A model generated the notes under the pieces. It had not been told where the DNA came from. It worked only from the letters and a program-made list of their open reading frames with translations, and searched no databases. Below are positions 45,268 to 54,241 of a DNA stretch of 64,000 bases, piece by piece. A program made the translations under genes and the position numbers. Source of the stretch: Acinetobacter lwoffii. Lineage in GTDB: Bacteria > Pseudomonadota > Gammaproteobacteria > Pseudomonadales > Moraxellaceae. Location of the stretch: positions 1 through 64,000 of the forward strand of contig NZ_JALJVC010000009.1 of assembly GCF_022967985.1 (NCBI RefSeq). The letters run 5' to 3'. Every line of letters starts with the position of its first letter. The stretch's first letter is position 1.

Positions 45268-46437
45268 TTACTCGTCGTCAGCAGGTGGAACCAGCATTAA
45301 CAAGGCTTCATTTAATAATGCAGCAACATCTTCCAGAATTTCTTCATCAGCGAAGTCTTCACCGAATAACAGCGCTTCACCATCTGCAAGCTGTTTGAGT
45401 TTTGCGGTAAATGTCTCAGAGATGCACACACCCTCACCATTTGCCCAGAACAGAACGTCGCCGTCCGTTTCAGTATAAAGCAGGCGTGACGCAGGTTCGA
45501 GCATCAGGCTATAGCCCTGATCGAGTGCTTCTTCCAGATCACCTGTACCGATTTCTTCTGCTTCAGGCAGGTTTTCAGGATATTTAGGTTCGGACATCAA
45601 GCTCATGATGGCATCTTCGAGAACATTGGAATTATGCAGTTGCTGCATGATGTGTTCTTTCAGATATTCCAGCTCATTGCTGCTCACTTCACCGATAGCA
45701 CCGACTTGATCACGGATGATATCCAGCAATGGGTTACGCAGCGTTTCATTTTCAGAGAATTTATCCCCGACACGATCCATCATGTCACTGATATTTGGCA
45801 TGCGGAAACCGAATGAATAAGTCAGGCAGTCATCTTCAGCCACGCCGTAATGAGCCAGACCAGGCGGCACATAGAGCAAGTCGCCAGGTGCCAGCACTTC
45901 ATCAAAGTTCACTTCTATTTCAGGCAATAATTTAAGCGGTTGACCCGGAACAAATGGAGTTTCGGTATCACACATTTGCCCAAGCTGCCAGCGACGATGG
46001 CCATAGCCTTGTACCAGAAACACATCATAGAAATCGAAATGCTTGCCGACTGAACCGCCTTGCGGTGCATAAGACACCATGATGTCATCGCGACGCCATT
46101 GTGGAATAAATGGGAATTTTTTCCAAAGTGCCGACAGGTCAAATGAATAGTGATCTACAGCCTGAACCAAAAGCGTCCAGAGCTTGGGCATTTTCTGGAA
46201 ATCTGCTTTGAGCAAAGGTGAAGATTTCACGCTCCATTGATTCGGATCACGATCTTTCTGCTTGATGAGACGGGCAGTGACATGTTCTTCAAGCGCAAGT
46301 TCCATCACATCATTGGGTTCAAGCAAACTGGCGATTTCAGGCATTGCATTACGCACCAGTAAAGGTTTCTTTTGCCAGTATTCGCTAAGGAATTGTTCAG
46401 CGGTAATACCGCCTAGTACGTCTAAAGGTTGAGACAT
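45268..46437 (-). CDS. roxA: Ribosomal protein uL16 3-hydroxylase RoxA (YcfD), JmjC family
   Basis: RoxA is an iron- and 2-oxoglutarate-dependent oxygenase that hydroxylates an arginine of ribosomal protein uL16 (L16). The 389-residue protein has the JmjC iron triad: His133 and Asp135 in GKHFDFYDVF, and His196 in PPGLAHYG. The N-terminus (ITAEQFLSEYWQKKPLLVRN) and the winged-helix C-terminal region match YcfD (373 residues). It follows the maf-like gene by 29 bases on the same strand, in a unit DUF2237-maf-roxA. Confidence 0.93.
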   Translation of the reverse strand: MSQPLDVLGGITAEQFLSEYWQKKPLLVRNAMPEIASLLEPNDVMELALEEHVTARLIKQKDRDPNQWSVKSSPLLKADFQKMPKLWTLLVQAVDHYSFDLSALWKKFPFIPQWRRDDIMVSYAPQGGSVGKHFDFYDVFLVQGYGHRRWQLGQMCDTETPFVPGQPLKLLPEIEVNFDEVLAPGDLLYVPPGLAHYGVAEDDCLTYSFGFRMPNISDMMDRVGDKFSENETLRNPLLDIIRDQVGAIGEVSSNELEYLKEHIMQQLHNSNVLEDAIMSLMSEPKYPENLPEAEEIGTGDLEEALDQGYSLMLEPASRLLYTETDGDVLFWANGEGVCISETFTAKLKQLADGEALLFGEDFADEEILEDVAALLNEALLMLVPPADDE

Positions 46438-46466
46438 AGAGTAAAGCCTGAATTTAAAGGGAGAGA

Positions 46467-47060
46467 TTAAGGAACCAAAATTTTTAATTCACGAAGAATA
46501 TGACAGAGCTTGATCATTGGCATGCCCATCAGCGTGGTCTGATCTTGTCCGATCATTTCTTCAAACAAGCTGATACCGAGGCTTTCACATTTGAAACTGC
46601 CTGCACAATGCAAAGGTTGTTCAATTTCGACATAACGCTCGATTTCGACCTGAGACAGTTTGCGGAACTTGACTTTATAGTGTTCAAGCAGACTTTGTTC
46701 AAAACCGGTCGATAGCTGCTGCACACTGAGCGCAGTACTAAAATAGACAATCTTGTCCGAGTTGGCTTGTAGCTGGCGAATAGCTTTTTCAGTCGTTAAT
46801 GGTTTACCGATAAAAATATCCGGTGCACCTTCACGCCATGCCACCTGATCTGAACCAATCACAATCGCTTCTGGATTCTGTTCGGCAATATATCTGGCTT
46901 TCTCGAAAGCCAGTCGTTGTGCCAGATCATCTGCGTGATTTTCCCCGCGAGGAGATTCATCAATATCCGGTACCATGGAAATATAATCAATATGCAGACG
47001 ATCCATCAGCGCTTTGCGGGTTTGACTGGACGATGCCAAGATAATCTGTGCAGAATTCAT
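46467..47060 (-). CDS. Maf-family nucleotide pyrophosphatase (YceF-like)
   Basis: This 197-residue Maf-like protein hydrolyses non-canonical or modified nucleoside triphosphates. The family motif near the start is LASSSQTRKALMDRLHI, and others are PDIDES, AFEKARYIAEQNPEAIVIGSDQVAW, GKPLTTEKAIRQLQ and the C-terminal GSFKCESLGISLFE. The pattern is nearer to YceF, which cleaves 7-methyl-GTP in E. coli, than to YhdE (dTTP/UTP). The start overlaps the DUF2237 stop by one base, suggesting coupled translation. Confidence 0.88.
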   Translation of the reverse strand: MNSAQIILASSSQTRKALMDRLHIDYISMVPDIDESPRGENHADDLAQRLAFEKARYIAEQNPEAIVIGSDQVAWREGAPDIFIGKPLTTEKAIRQLQANSDKIVYFSTALSVQQLSTGFEQSLLEHYKVKFRKLSQVEIERYVEIEQPLHCAGSFKCESLGISLFEEMIGQDQTTLMGMPMIKLCHILRELKILVP

Positions 47061-47443
47061 TAGACAGCATATTCCTCAAGAATATTTAACGGTACATACG
47101 CCAGAACAGCTTTGTGACAGGCTTGTAGCTTGATCGGTGGAGCTTGACCCGCTTCATAGGCTTCGACCCAGCGCGTTACGCAGATACACCAGAAATCGCC
47201 AGGTTGCAGGCCCGGGAAATCCAGTTCGGGCAAAGGCGTAATCAGGTCATTACCGACTTTTTGAGAAAAATTCAGAAATTCTGAGGTCATTTGCGCGCAA
47301 ACCGTATGCTGGCCCAGATCGGTGGTCGCAGTATGGCAAAAGCCATTGCGGAAATATCCGGTAATCGGATCGAAGCAACAGCTGGACAAAGGCTCACCTA
47401 ACACGTTCAAACGGTTAAGATTTGGATCAGGATGTATCGACAT
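47060..47443 (-). CDS. DUF2237 family protein
   Basis: This 127-residue protein belongs to the DUF2237 family of unknown function, recognised from NVLGEPLSSCCFDPITGYFRN, the CAQMTSEFLNFSQKVGNDL segment, and FPGLQPGDFWCICVTRW. Several cysteines (SSCCFDP, FCHT, CICV) are conserved in the family and may bind metal. I start it at MSIHPDPNLN; a frame 17 codons longer exists. It is the first gene of the unit leading into the maf-like gene and roxA. Confidence 0.88.
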   Translation of the reverse strand: MSIHPDPNLNRLNVLGEPLSSCCFDPITGYFRNGFCHTATTDLGQHTVCAQMTSEFLNFSQKVGNDLITPLPELDFPGLQPGDFWCICVTRWVEAYEAGQAPPIKLQACHKAVLAYVPLNILEEYAV

Positions 47444-47582
47444 AGGGACTGAATCTAAAAGAGGCTTTTTTCTATCATAACAAAACTTTGGCATTCATAA
47501 TGTTTTCTGCAAAAGATGCTAACCTTTTTCTGCATAATCATTTAAAATCGCCTGGTTTTAATATCTATAAAGTGAGCTCTAC

Positions 47583-48770
47583 ATGAACTTTCAGCGTATG
47601 ACTGACCTCGATTTAGCAGGTAAACGTGTTCTGATCCGTGAAGATTTAAACGTTCCTGTTAAAAATGGTGTGATCACCAGCGATGCGCGTCTTCGTGCAG
47701 CATTGCCAACGATTAAAGCAGCACTAGAAAAAGGCGCTGCAGTCATGGTGTATTCTCATCTGGGTCGTCCGGTTGAAGGTGAGCCTAAAGCTGAACAGTC
47801 ACTTGCTCCTGTAGCGGCTTACTTGACTGAAGCTTTGGGCCAAGAAGTGAAACTGTTTACTGACTATTTAGATGGCGTTGATGTTCAGCCAGGTCAGGTA
47901 GTTCTACTGGAAAATTGCCGTTTTAACGTCGGCGAGAAGAAAAACAATCCTGAACTTGCAGCAAAATATGCAGCATTGTGTGATGTATTCGTGATGGATG
48001 CCTTTGGTACAGCACACCGTGCAGAAGCATCTACTGAAGGTGTAGCGCGTTTAGCGAAAGTTGCAGCAGCAGGTCCTTTATTGGCAGCTGAACTGGATGC
48101 GCTTGGCCGTGCACTGAAAACTCCAGAAAAACCAATGGTGGCGATTGTTGCAGGTTCTAAAGTTTCAACCAAACTTGACGTTTTGACCTCACTTTCTGAT
48201 ATCTGTGATCAATTGATCGTTGGTGGCGGTATTGCCAACACTTTCCTTGCTGCGGCAGGCTATAACGTGGGCAAATCACTGTGTGAAAAGGATCTAATCG
48301 ATACAGCAAAAGCCATTGCTGCAAAAGTATCAGTTCCACTTCCAACTGACGTAGTCGTTACAGATGCCTCTGAAATTAACTTTGAAGATTTCTTGGGTTC
48401 ATTGGCTGCTGCGAAAGCGACGGTGAAAAACGTTGCAGATGTTGCTGACAACGACATGATCCTAGATGTAGGTCCAGAAACTGCGAAAGCATTTGCAGAA
48501 ATCCTGAAAACCTCTAAAACCATTCTTTGGAATGGCCCGGTCGGCGTATTTGAAGTAGATCAATTCGGTGAAGGGACTAAAACTTTATCTTTAGCAATTG
48601 CTGAATCGGAAGGTTTTTCGATTGCGGGCGGTGGGGATACACTTGCTGCGATTGATAAATATGAAGTGGCTGACAAAATTGGTTATATCTCGACGGGTGG
48701 CGGTGCATTCCTTGAATTCGTTGAAGGTAAAACCCTTCCTGCAGTTGCGGTATTGTTAGAACGTGCTTAA
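47583..48770 (+). CDS. pgk: Phosphoglycerate kinase
   Basis: Pgk interconverts 1,3-bisphosphoglycerate and 3-phosphoglycerate with ADP/ATP in glycolysis and gluconeogenesis. The 395-residue protein has the N-terminal substrate-binding domain ([22 protein letters not shown]) and the C-terminal nucleotide domain ([37 protein letters not shown]). Length and motifs are complete. It ends at a strong terminator. fba lies 550 bases downstream on the same strand beyond a small lipoprotein gene. Confidence 0.98.
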   Translation: MNFQRMTDLDLAGKRVLIREDLNVPVKNGVITSDARLRAALPTIKAALEKGAAVMVYSHLGRPVEGEPKAEQSLAPVAAYLTEALGQEVKLFTDYLDGVDVQPGQVVLLENCRFNVGEKKNNPELAAKYAALCDVFVMDAFGTAHRAEASTEGVARLAKVAAAGPLLAAELDALGRALKTPEKPMVAIVAGSKVSTKLDVLTSLSDICDQLIVGGGIANTFLAAAGYNVGKSLCEKDLIDTAKAIAAKVSVPLPTDVVVTDASEINFEDFLGSLAAAKATVKNVADVADNDMILDVGPETAKAFAEILKTSKTILWNGPVGVFEVDQFGEGTKTLSLAIAESEGFSIAGGGDTLAAIDKYEVADKIGYISTGGGAFLEFVEGKTLPAVAVLLERA

Positions 48771-48786
48771 TGGCATGTCCTAAGCT

Positions 48787-48813
48787 AAAAAGCTGGCCAA
48801 GTGCCAGCTTTTT
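48787..48813 (+). terminator. pgk terminator
   Basis: AAAAAGCTGGC closes on CAAGT and pairs with GCCAGCTTTTT. Confidence 0.93.
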
Positions 48814-48925
48814 TTTATGTCATTTTTTTGACAGTGAAAACTTACCCTTCATGGCTTCGTCATTAAAATGCAATAAATCTGTCATAAGATGCAGTCATTA
48901 AATCACCAAATGACGAGAATACGTG

Positions 48926-49204
48926 ATGAAAAAACAGTTAACTACGGCAGTATTATTAGCAGCATCTCTGGCATTGACTGCGTGTGCAAAACAGGAAAGT
49001 GCACCAGAAGCTGAAGCAGAAAGCTCGGCAGCCGTGGCAGATCAGGCTGTAACTCCAGAACAGCAAGCTGCCATTGATGCCATTGACCAGCCAATTTTAG
49101 ATGAAAAAAATACCGATATTCCAGCTGAAGTTGCCAATGCGCCAGCCGACGAAGCGACTGCAGACGAGTCAGTTGCTGCGACTTCAGAGCCTGTAGCACC
49201 TTAA
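48926..49204 (+). CDS. Small Ala/Glu-rich lipoprotein
   Basis: A 92-residue precursor. MKKQLTTAVLLAASLALTAC is a lipoprotein signal with lipobox LTAC; the mature ~73 residues are acidic and rich in Ala, Glu and Asp with no globular motif I recognise. A GTG directly before the ATG could also initiate. It sits between pgk and fba with its own terminator, so it is independent of both. Function unknown. Confidence 0.75.
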   Translation: MKKQLTTAVLLAASLALTACAKQESAPEAEAESSAAVADQAVTPEQQAAIDAIDQPILDEKNTDIPAEVANAPADEATADESVAATSEPVAP

Positions 49205-49221
49205 TCCGGTTAATGTGACAC

Positions 49222-49249
49222 AAAATCCCTGCAAATGCAGGGATTTTTT
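49222..49249 (+). terminator. Terminator of the small lipoprotein gene
   Basis: AAAATCCCTGC closes on AAAT and pairs with GCAGGGATTTT, followed by further T. Confidence 0.93.
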
Positions 49250-49323
49250 TTAAATAGTGTTATTTGTTGCTGAATTGAAACCTTTGAACATGTAGAATAT
49301 GTGGCATTCACTGGGAGGATATT

Positions 49324-50361
49324 ATGGCTCTTATTTCATTGCGCCAGCTCTTGGATCACGCCGGCGAACATGCTTACGGCGTACCAGCATTTAACGTAAA
49401 CAACTTAGAACAAATGCGTGCAATTATGCTTGCAGCAGATGCAACCAATTCACCTGTTATCGTACAAGCATCTGCGGGTGCGCGTAAATATGCAGGCGCT
49501 CCGTTCTTGCGTCACCTGATTTTGGCTGCAATTGAAGAATGGCCACATATTCCAGTGGTAATGCATCAAGACCACGGTACCAGCCCTGACATTTGTCAAC
49601 GTTCAATCCAGTTAGGCTTTTCATCAGTAATGATGGACGGTTCACTGGGTGAAGACGGTAAAACACCAACTTCATATGAATATAACGTTGATGTGACTCG
49701 CCGTACAGTTCAAATGGCACATGCGTGTGGCGTATCTGTTGAAGGTGAAATCGGTTGTTTGGGTAGCCTTGAAACAGGTATGGCGGGTGAAGAAGATGGC
49801 GTAGGCGCAGAAGGCGTACTGGATCATTCTCAACTCCTGACTTCAGTTGAAGAAGCGCGTAGCTTCGTTGCTGATACCAATGTTGATGCGCTTGCAATTG
49901 CAGTAGGTACTTCACACGGTGCGTACAAGTTCACGCGTCCACCTACAGGTGATATTCTTGCGATTGACCGCATTAAAGAAATTCACGCAGCACTTCCAAA
50001 CACACATCTTGTCATGCACGGTTCAAGCTCTGTGCCACAAGAATGGTTGGCAGTGATTAACCAGTATGGCGGCGACATCAAGGAAACTTACGGTGTTCCG
50101 GTTGAACAGCTGGTTGAAGCGATCAAACACGGCGTGCGCAAGATTAACATCGATACTGACTTGCGTTTAGCATCTACCGGTGCAATGCGTCGTATGATGG
50201 CAGAAAAACCAAGCGAATTCGATCCACGTAAATTCTTCAGCGCAACTGTAGATGCAATGAAGCAAATCTGTATCGATCGTTACGAAGCTTTTGGTACTGC
50301 AGGCAATGCAGACAAGATTCGCCCAATCTCTTTAGAGAAAATGGTGTCACACTATAAATAA
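49324..50361 (+). CDS. fba: Class II fructose-bisphosphate aldolase
   Basis: Fba cleaves or forms fructose 1,6-bisphosphate using a catalytic zinc ion. The 345-residue protein shows the class II zinc-ligand segments [12 protein letters not shown] and [12 protein letters not shown], the phosphate-binding GTSHGAYKF, and [13 protein letters not shown] and [17 protein letters not shown] stands just before the ATG, indicating strong translation. With pgk upstream this forms a gluconeogenic/lower-glycolysis neighbourhood, which fits a bacterium living on organic acids. Confidence 0.97.
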   Translation: MALISLRQLLDHAGEHAYGVPAFNVNNLEQMRAIMLAADATNSPVIVQASAGARKYAGAPFLRHLILAAIEEWPHIPVVMHQDHGTSPDICQRSIQLGFSSVMMDGSLGEDGKTPTSYEYNVDVTRRTVQMAHACGVSVEGEIGCLGSLETGMAGEEDGVGAEGVLDHSQLLTSVEEARSFVADTNVDALAIAVGTSHGAYKFTRPPTGDILAIDRIKEIHAALPNTHLVMHGSSSVPQEWLAVINQYGGDIKETYGVPVEQLVEAIKHGVRKINIDTDLRLASTGAMRRMMAEKPSEFDPRKFFSATVDAMKQICIDRYEAFGTAGNADKIRPISLEKMVSHYK

Positions 50362-50381
50362 TTCCCAGTGAATCATTTATA

Positions 50382-50412
50382 AAAAAAGCCCACTGCAAAT
50401 GTGGGCTTTTTT
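50382..50412 (+). terminator. fba terminator
   Basis: AAAAAAGCCCAC closes on a short loop and pairs with GTGGGCTTTTTT. Confidence 0.93.
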
Positions 50413-50446
50413 GTAGACTCATAAATATCAAGAATAAGAGCAGCAT

Positions 50447-51301
50447 ATGGAACTGATTTTCGCAGCAGCGCTATGCAGCGTTGCGGTCTCAATATTATTA
50501 AAAGTCGCCAAAAATAAGGGCTTGAGTCCGATACACATGATTAGCTGGAACTATATGACAGCTAGTCTCTTGTGTTTTTTCTGGTTTAAGCCTGATATTC
50601 AGCATATTTCAATGTCTCAGACGCCTTGGTTGCTTATTCTGGCTCTGGGTATTTTGCTTCCGAGCGTATTTCTGTTTTTGGCCAAGGCTTTGCAAACGGC
50701 TGGAATTTTAAAAACCGAAATTGCCCAGCGACTTTCTGTAGTTTTGTCACTGGCTGCAGCCTATTTCATTTTTCAGGAACAGTTTAATCAGCTGAAAATA
50801 CTCGGGATCGCTTTAGGTATTGGCGCAGTGCTGTGCATCCTGTTTTCACATCGACAAAGTACAGGACAGGGCAGTCAGGGAATGTTATATCTGGGCTTGG
50901 TCTGGGTCGGTTATGCACTGATAGATGTATTGTTGAAATATACAACCAGTCTTGGCCTGCAATTCGCGGTGGCGCTGAATCTGATGTTTGTTTGCGCTCT
51001 GATCATTTCGATGGGCTATCTGTTACTCAAATATAAAAGCTTGGGCTCGATGCAGAATATCGGCGCTGGTCTGTTATTGGGTATCCTGAATTTTGCCAAT
51101 ATTGCTTTCTATGTCAAAGCCCATATGCTGCTCAAGGATTCACCGGCGATCGTCTTTGCCGGCATGAATATTCTGGTGGTGGTATTTGGTGTGATAGCAG
51201 GTCTGGTATTCTTTAAAGAGCGGCTCAAACCTGCAAGTACTGTAGGGTTGCTGCTAGGCTTGACTAGTGTGATTTGCCTAGCTTATGCAATGTCTGTTTG
51301 A
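50447..51301 (+). CDS. DMT/EamA-family transporter
   Basis: This 284-residue membrane protein has about ten hydrophobic helices in two homologous halves, the drug/metabolite transporter plan. The EamA-like features are the paired segments LAKALQTAGILKTEIAQRLS in the first half and VFAGMNILVVVFGVIAGLVFFKERLKPASTVGLLLG (in part) in the second. Substrates in this superfamily range from amino acids to nucleotide sugars and cannot be predicted. Its 3' end overlaps the convergent small zinc-ribbon gene by 38 bases. Confidence 0.82.
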   Translation: MELIFAAALCSVAVSILLKVAKNKGLSPIHMISWNYMTASLLCFFWFKPDIQHISMSQTPWLLILALGILLPSVFLFLAKALQTAGILKTEIAQRLSVVLSLAAAYFIFQEQFNQLKILGIALGIGAVLCILFSHRQSTGQGSQGMLYLGLVWVGYALIDVLLKYTTSLGLQFAVALNLMFVCALIISMGYLLLKYKSLGSMQNIGAGLLLGILNFANIAFYVKAHMLLKDSPAIVFAGMNILVVVFGVIAGLVFFKERLKPASTVGLLLGLTSVICLAYAMSV

Positions 51302-51491
51302 CATAAGAAGATGCAAATTCAATCGGATGTCGGAGCAGGTCGCCTGCTTCGGCCAGTCCAAGCAATAAACCGGCCTGTTGGCAGTCTGGACAATGCGGAT
51401 AACGATGCTGCTGATCTTTATAGTGCTGGAGATAAATTTTATCGCAATGATGGCATTCAAATTTCAGGGATTTGGATGTAAGGAGCGACAT
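51264..51491 (-). CDS. Small zinc-ribbon protein
   Basis: A 75-residue protein. Two CxxC pairs (CHHC at residues 13-16, CPDC about 20 residues later) form a likely zinc ribbon; the rest is a short helical tail. A GAGG ribosome site lies 7 bases before the ATG, which supports it as real even though its last 38 bases overlap the 3' end of the transporter gene on the other strand. Unknown function. Confidence 0.65.
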   Translation of the reverse strand: MSLLTSKSLKFECHHCDKIYLQHYKDQQHRYPHCPDCQQAGLLLGLAEAGDLLRHPIEFASSYVKQTLHKLGKSH

Positions 51492-51567
51492 AGATGACCT
51501 CTATTGTTATTCTATTCTATTAGATGGTAAATTAAATAAAGCAAAAAATAGGCCCGAATTGATATGG

Positions 51568-51590
51568 AAAGGGGCGCTTGCCCCCTTTTA
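51568..51590 (-). terminator. Possible terminator of the nitroreductase gene
   Basis: AAAGGGG pairs with CCCCTTT across a 7-base loop; the following tract is only weakly T-rich on the minus strand, so strength is uncertain. Confidence 0.5.
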
Positions 51591-51603
51591 TAGCACAAAT
51601 TCC

Positions 51604-52257
51604 TTACAGTTTGGTGAAAATATCTTCAGCGGCAAGACGTGATTTAGGCAGTTTGGCATTGAAATCATTTTCACTACGATAGCCTAAAGTCAGCAATACA
51701 GAGGGGATCAAGCCCTGTTCTGCGAGTTGTAATTCTTCACTAATTATCTCTTCATCAAAGCCGCCAATTGGTGTGGCATCGACACCTTCAATTCCGGCAG
51801 CCAAGAGCATTTGACCGAGTGCAATAAAGGTCTGGTTTTCAGCCCAACGCTGAATATCACCTTTTTCATTACGATAATAATGAATATAACCTGCACGGGT
51901 GTTTTTCTGACCTTCCTTGGCGGATTCATCTTTAAATCGGCCACTGAGATCATCGCGGTTCAATAAGTTTTCCAGATGCAACTCATTAATATCGGCTTTG
52001 GTGCAGAATAAAATGGTATGGGATGAATCCAGAACTTTGGGTGCATTGTAGGCATAAGTACCGACCAAGGCTTTGGCAATGCGCTGTTTGGCTGCCTCAT
52101 GATCGGCAATAAAAAAATGCCAAGGCTGAATATTGATTGAAGAGGGTCCCAGACGCAAAATTTCTAATAAGCGTTCAAACTGTTCTGCCGGGATTTTCTT
52201 GCTAGGATCATAGGCTTTAGTGGTATAGCGGGTCTGTGTGATCTTGAGTAAATCCAT
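51604..52257 (-). CDS. Oxygen-insensitive NAD(P)H nitroreductase (NfsB-like)
   Basis: This flavoenzyme of 217 residues reduces nitro compounds, quinones or pteridines with NAD(P)H. It matches NfsB: TRYTTKAYDPSKKIPAEQFE near the start with the FMN-phosphate-binding RYTTK, LGPSSINIQPWHFFIA, and LAAGIEGVDATPIGGFDEE followed by LLTLGYRSENDFNAKLPKSRL. E. coli NfsB has 217 residues. Two ATGs stand in tandem, and the second gives MDLLKITQTRY. It is transcribed alone, divergent from the aldolase gene. Confidence 0.93.
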   Translation of the reverse strand: MDLLKITQTRYTTKAYDPSKKIPAEQFERLLEILRLGPSSINIQPWHFFIADHEAAKQRIAKALVGTYAYNAPKVLDSSHTILFCTKADINELHLENLLNRDDLSGRFKDESAKEGQKNTRAGYIHYYRNEKGDIQRWAENQTFIALGQMLLAAGIEGVDATPIGGFDEEIISEELQLAEQGLIPSVLLTLGYRSENDFNAKLPKSRLAAEDIFTKL

Positions 52258-52500
52258 CAATGGACTCCAATCTTTTTAAATAAACAGCGAGTAGAAGTTT
52301 TAAATATATACATTTTTCACATCCTCCGATTATTACAATAAAAAAGCATCAGGCAAAGCCTGTTTTGAGATGATCTTGAGCTGGATTCAAGCAAAACTTA
52401 GAGTTAAATCAGATTAAAACCCAGTTTTTGTCTATTGGCACTTTTAAGCGAGAAGCGTTTAATAAGAGACATCGCCGGCAACATGCAAATAGGTTAGCGG

Positions 52501-53295
52501 ATGCAAGTCACCAATTATTTTAAACACAAACTGAAAACCCAGCAGCAAATCGGCTTATGGATTGGACTGGCGGATGCCTATGGAACCGAGATTGCGGCAA
52601 ATGCAGGTTATGACTGGCTGCTGATTGATGGTGAGCATGCGCCCAGTGATTTGAGAACCACCTTGTCGCAACTGCAAAGTATTGCTGCTTATCCCTCGCA
52701 AGCAGTGGTACGACGGCCCATTGGCAGCGTACAACTGATCAAGCAACTCCTCGATATCGGCGCGCAAACGCTGTTGATTCCGATGGTAGAAACCGTGGAA
52801 CAGGCCGAACTCATGGTCAGGGCAGTCCGTTATCCGCCTGAAGGAATTCGTGGCGTTGGTGCTGCACTGGCACGTGCCACCCGCTGGAACAGCATTCCAA
52901 ATTATTATCAGACGGCACATGAAGAAATCTGTTTATTAATCCAGATTGAATCGGTCACAGGACTTGAAAATCTGGATGCTATTCTTCAGATCGACGGGAT
53001 TGATGGCGTGTTTATTGGCGCCGTTGATCTATCTGCCACTATGGGTTATCAAGGTGATCCGAATCATCCTGAAGTACAAAAAGCTGTAATTGATGCAATC
53101 CAGCGGATTCGTTCTGCAGGCAAAGCTGCAGGAATTCTGTCAACCCAGCATGAAGTGACGCAAAAATATATCGAACTTGGCACTGAGTTTGTAGCAGTGG
53201 GCGTAGATACCAGTATTTTGATGAATTCCTTGCGTGATCTATTGGGGAAATATAAAAAGGATATCAATGTGATTAATCCGACTAGCGGTTATTAA
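52501..53295 (+). CDS. HpcH/HpaI-family aldolase
   Basis: This 264-residue protein is a class II pyruvate-dependent aldolase like HpaI (4-hydroxy-2-oxoheptanedioate aldolase) or GarL. Family segments are QIGLWIGLADAYGTEIAANAGYDW (in part) at the start, LIDGEHAPSD with the catalytic His region, VVRRPIGSV, IPMVETVEQAELMVRAVRYPP, LIQIESVTGLENLD and DGVFIGAVDLSATMG. No hydroxyphenylacetate or glucarate catabolic genes are nearby, so the natural substrate is uncertain. Confidence 0.88.
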   Translation: MQVTNYFKHKLKTQQQIGLWIGLADAYGTEIAANAGYDWLLIDGEHAPSDLRTTLSQLQSIAAYPSQAVVRRPIGSVQLIKQLLDIGAQTLLIPMVETVEQAELMVRAVRYPPEGIRGVGAALARATRWNSIPNYYQTAHEEICLLIQIESVTGLENLDAILQIDGIDGVFIGAVDLSATMGYQGDPNHPEVQKAVIDAIQRIRSAGKAAGILSTQHEVTQKYIELGTEFVAVGVDTSILMNSLRDLLGKYKKDINVINPTSGY

Positions 53296-53363
53296 TCAAC
53301 AAGAGATTCTGAATGAATAGCTTGCTTAGATTTTTAGTTTATTTTTAACCGGAAATTCTTTAG

Positions 53364-53654
53364 ATGAGCTATTCATTCAGCCATAAGAAAATCATAATGA
53401 ACCTTCAAGATGCAGAACAATTTTTACAAGAACAGCAGAACATCTTAGAGAACCAACGTCAGCAAAAAACTAGACGAGTGCAACAAGCCTTTTTTATGAT
53501 TCACGTACTGTTTGTAGCCTTAAATGCTATTCTCTTGATCCTAAATTATCAAAAGACGGGAGAGTGGAACTTGCTGTACCTCGGGCTGAGTTTCATGTCT
53601 CTAATATTGATTTTAAGGTATTTAAAGACAGGTTTTGTTTATCAACGGAAATGA
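53364..53654 (+). CDS. Small membrane protein with two helices
   Basis: A 96-residue protein (or 85 if translation begins at the internal ATG for MNLQDAEQF). The N-terminal half is a Gln/Glu-rich helix (DAEQFLQEQQNILENQRQQK), followed by two hydrophobic segments (VLFVALNAILLIL and LLYLGLSFMSLILILRYL). This resembles bacterial 2TM-domain proteins. No function is known to me. A hairpin at 53802-53822 with a T-rich tail may end its transcript. Confidence 0.65.
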   Translation: MSYSFSHKKIIMNLQDAEQFLQEQQNILENQRQQKTRRVQQAFFMIHVLFVALNAILLILNYQKTGEWNLLYLGLSFMSLILILRYLKTGFVYQRK

Positions 53655-53976
53655 AGTAACGTTAAAATGAATTTTAGATCATAAAAATCAAAAGCCTAAT
53701 AATTAACAAAGCATGAAAAAAGTTCTTAAAAATCCCATTCTATTGTCATTACAATGTAATTTTGCTTTTGCTGGATAAATAGCTTACACTGGCTGCACTT
53801 CAAGCAAGTACTGTTCTTGCTTCTATTATTATTTTAAGCTGATTGTGATGTACTTTTTAGTTCAAGTATTTGAACTCAAATAAGATCTACTAACCATAGA
53901 ACTATTATGTAAACTAGGTTGTTATTAATCTCTCTCCATATAGTCACAAAAAGCTCATATCGTGTGAGTAAATATT
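53655..53976. other. Gap between small membrane protein and 72-residue gene
   Basis: There are 322 AT-rich bases without a supported gene. A hairpin (AAGCAAG at 53802-53808, CTTGCTT at 53816-53822, then CTATTATTATTTT) could be a weak plus-strand terminator. An ATG at 53713 opens a 21-codon peptide with signal-like character that I regard as chance or a gene remnant. Confidence 0.4.
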
Positions 53977-54195
53977 TTGATCAAAATCAATGAATGGCAT
54001 ATTGCCACTGCCGCTGATGGCAATGAAATTAACGTGAAACTGGTTCCATTAAAGCGCAAGCAAAATACAATGGACGGTTTTATCTGGGTTGAGGTCGGTA
54101 AAATGATTCAATTGCCAACGGGTGAGGAATTTCAGTTCAATCTCGATGGTAAAAGTTTCTATACTGGGGTAAACCAGCTTTATCGTCTGTGTTAA
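53977..54195 (+). CDS. Small uncharacterised protein (72 residues, TTG start)
   Basis: A 72-residue protein with no recognised family, starting IKINEWHIATAADGNEINVKLV and ending GEEFQFNLDGKSFYTGVNQLYRLC, probably a small beta-rich fold. A stop codon lies four codons upstream in frame and the only usable initiator is TTG, so the start is uncertain. A strong hairpin-T-run just after its stop supports a real transcription unit. It converges on lpxH. Confidence 0.55.
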   Translation: MIKINEWHIATAADGNEINVKLVPLKRKQNTMDGFIWVEVGKMIQLPTGEEFQFNLDGKSFYTGVNQLYRLC

Positions 54196-54210
54196 GCAGA
54201 TCAATATCGT

Positions 54211-54241
54211 AAAAAGTGGCTGATTAATATCGCCACTTTTT
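54211..54241 (+). terminator. Terminator shared by the 72-residue gene and lpxH
   Basis: AAAAAGTGGC pairs with GCCACTTTTT across an 11-base loop. It overlaps the last codons of the convergent lpxH gene and would serve the plus-strand gene. Confidence 0.8.

Noticed and set aside
49457-49915. 152-codon ORF antisense to fba
   Set aside because: It is a shadow of a highly expressed, conserved gene, with no ribosome site or recognisable domain.
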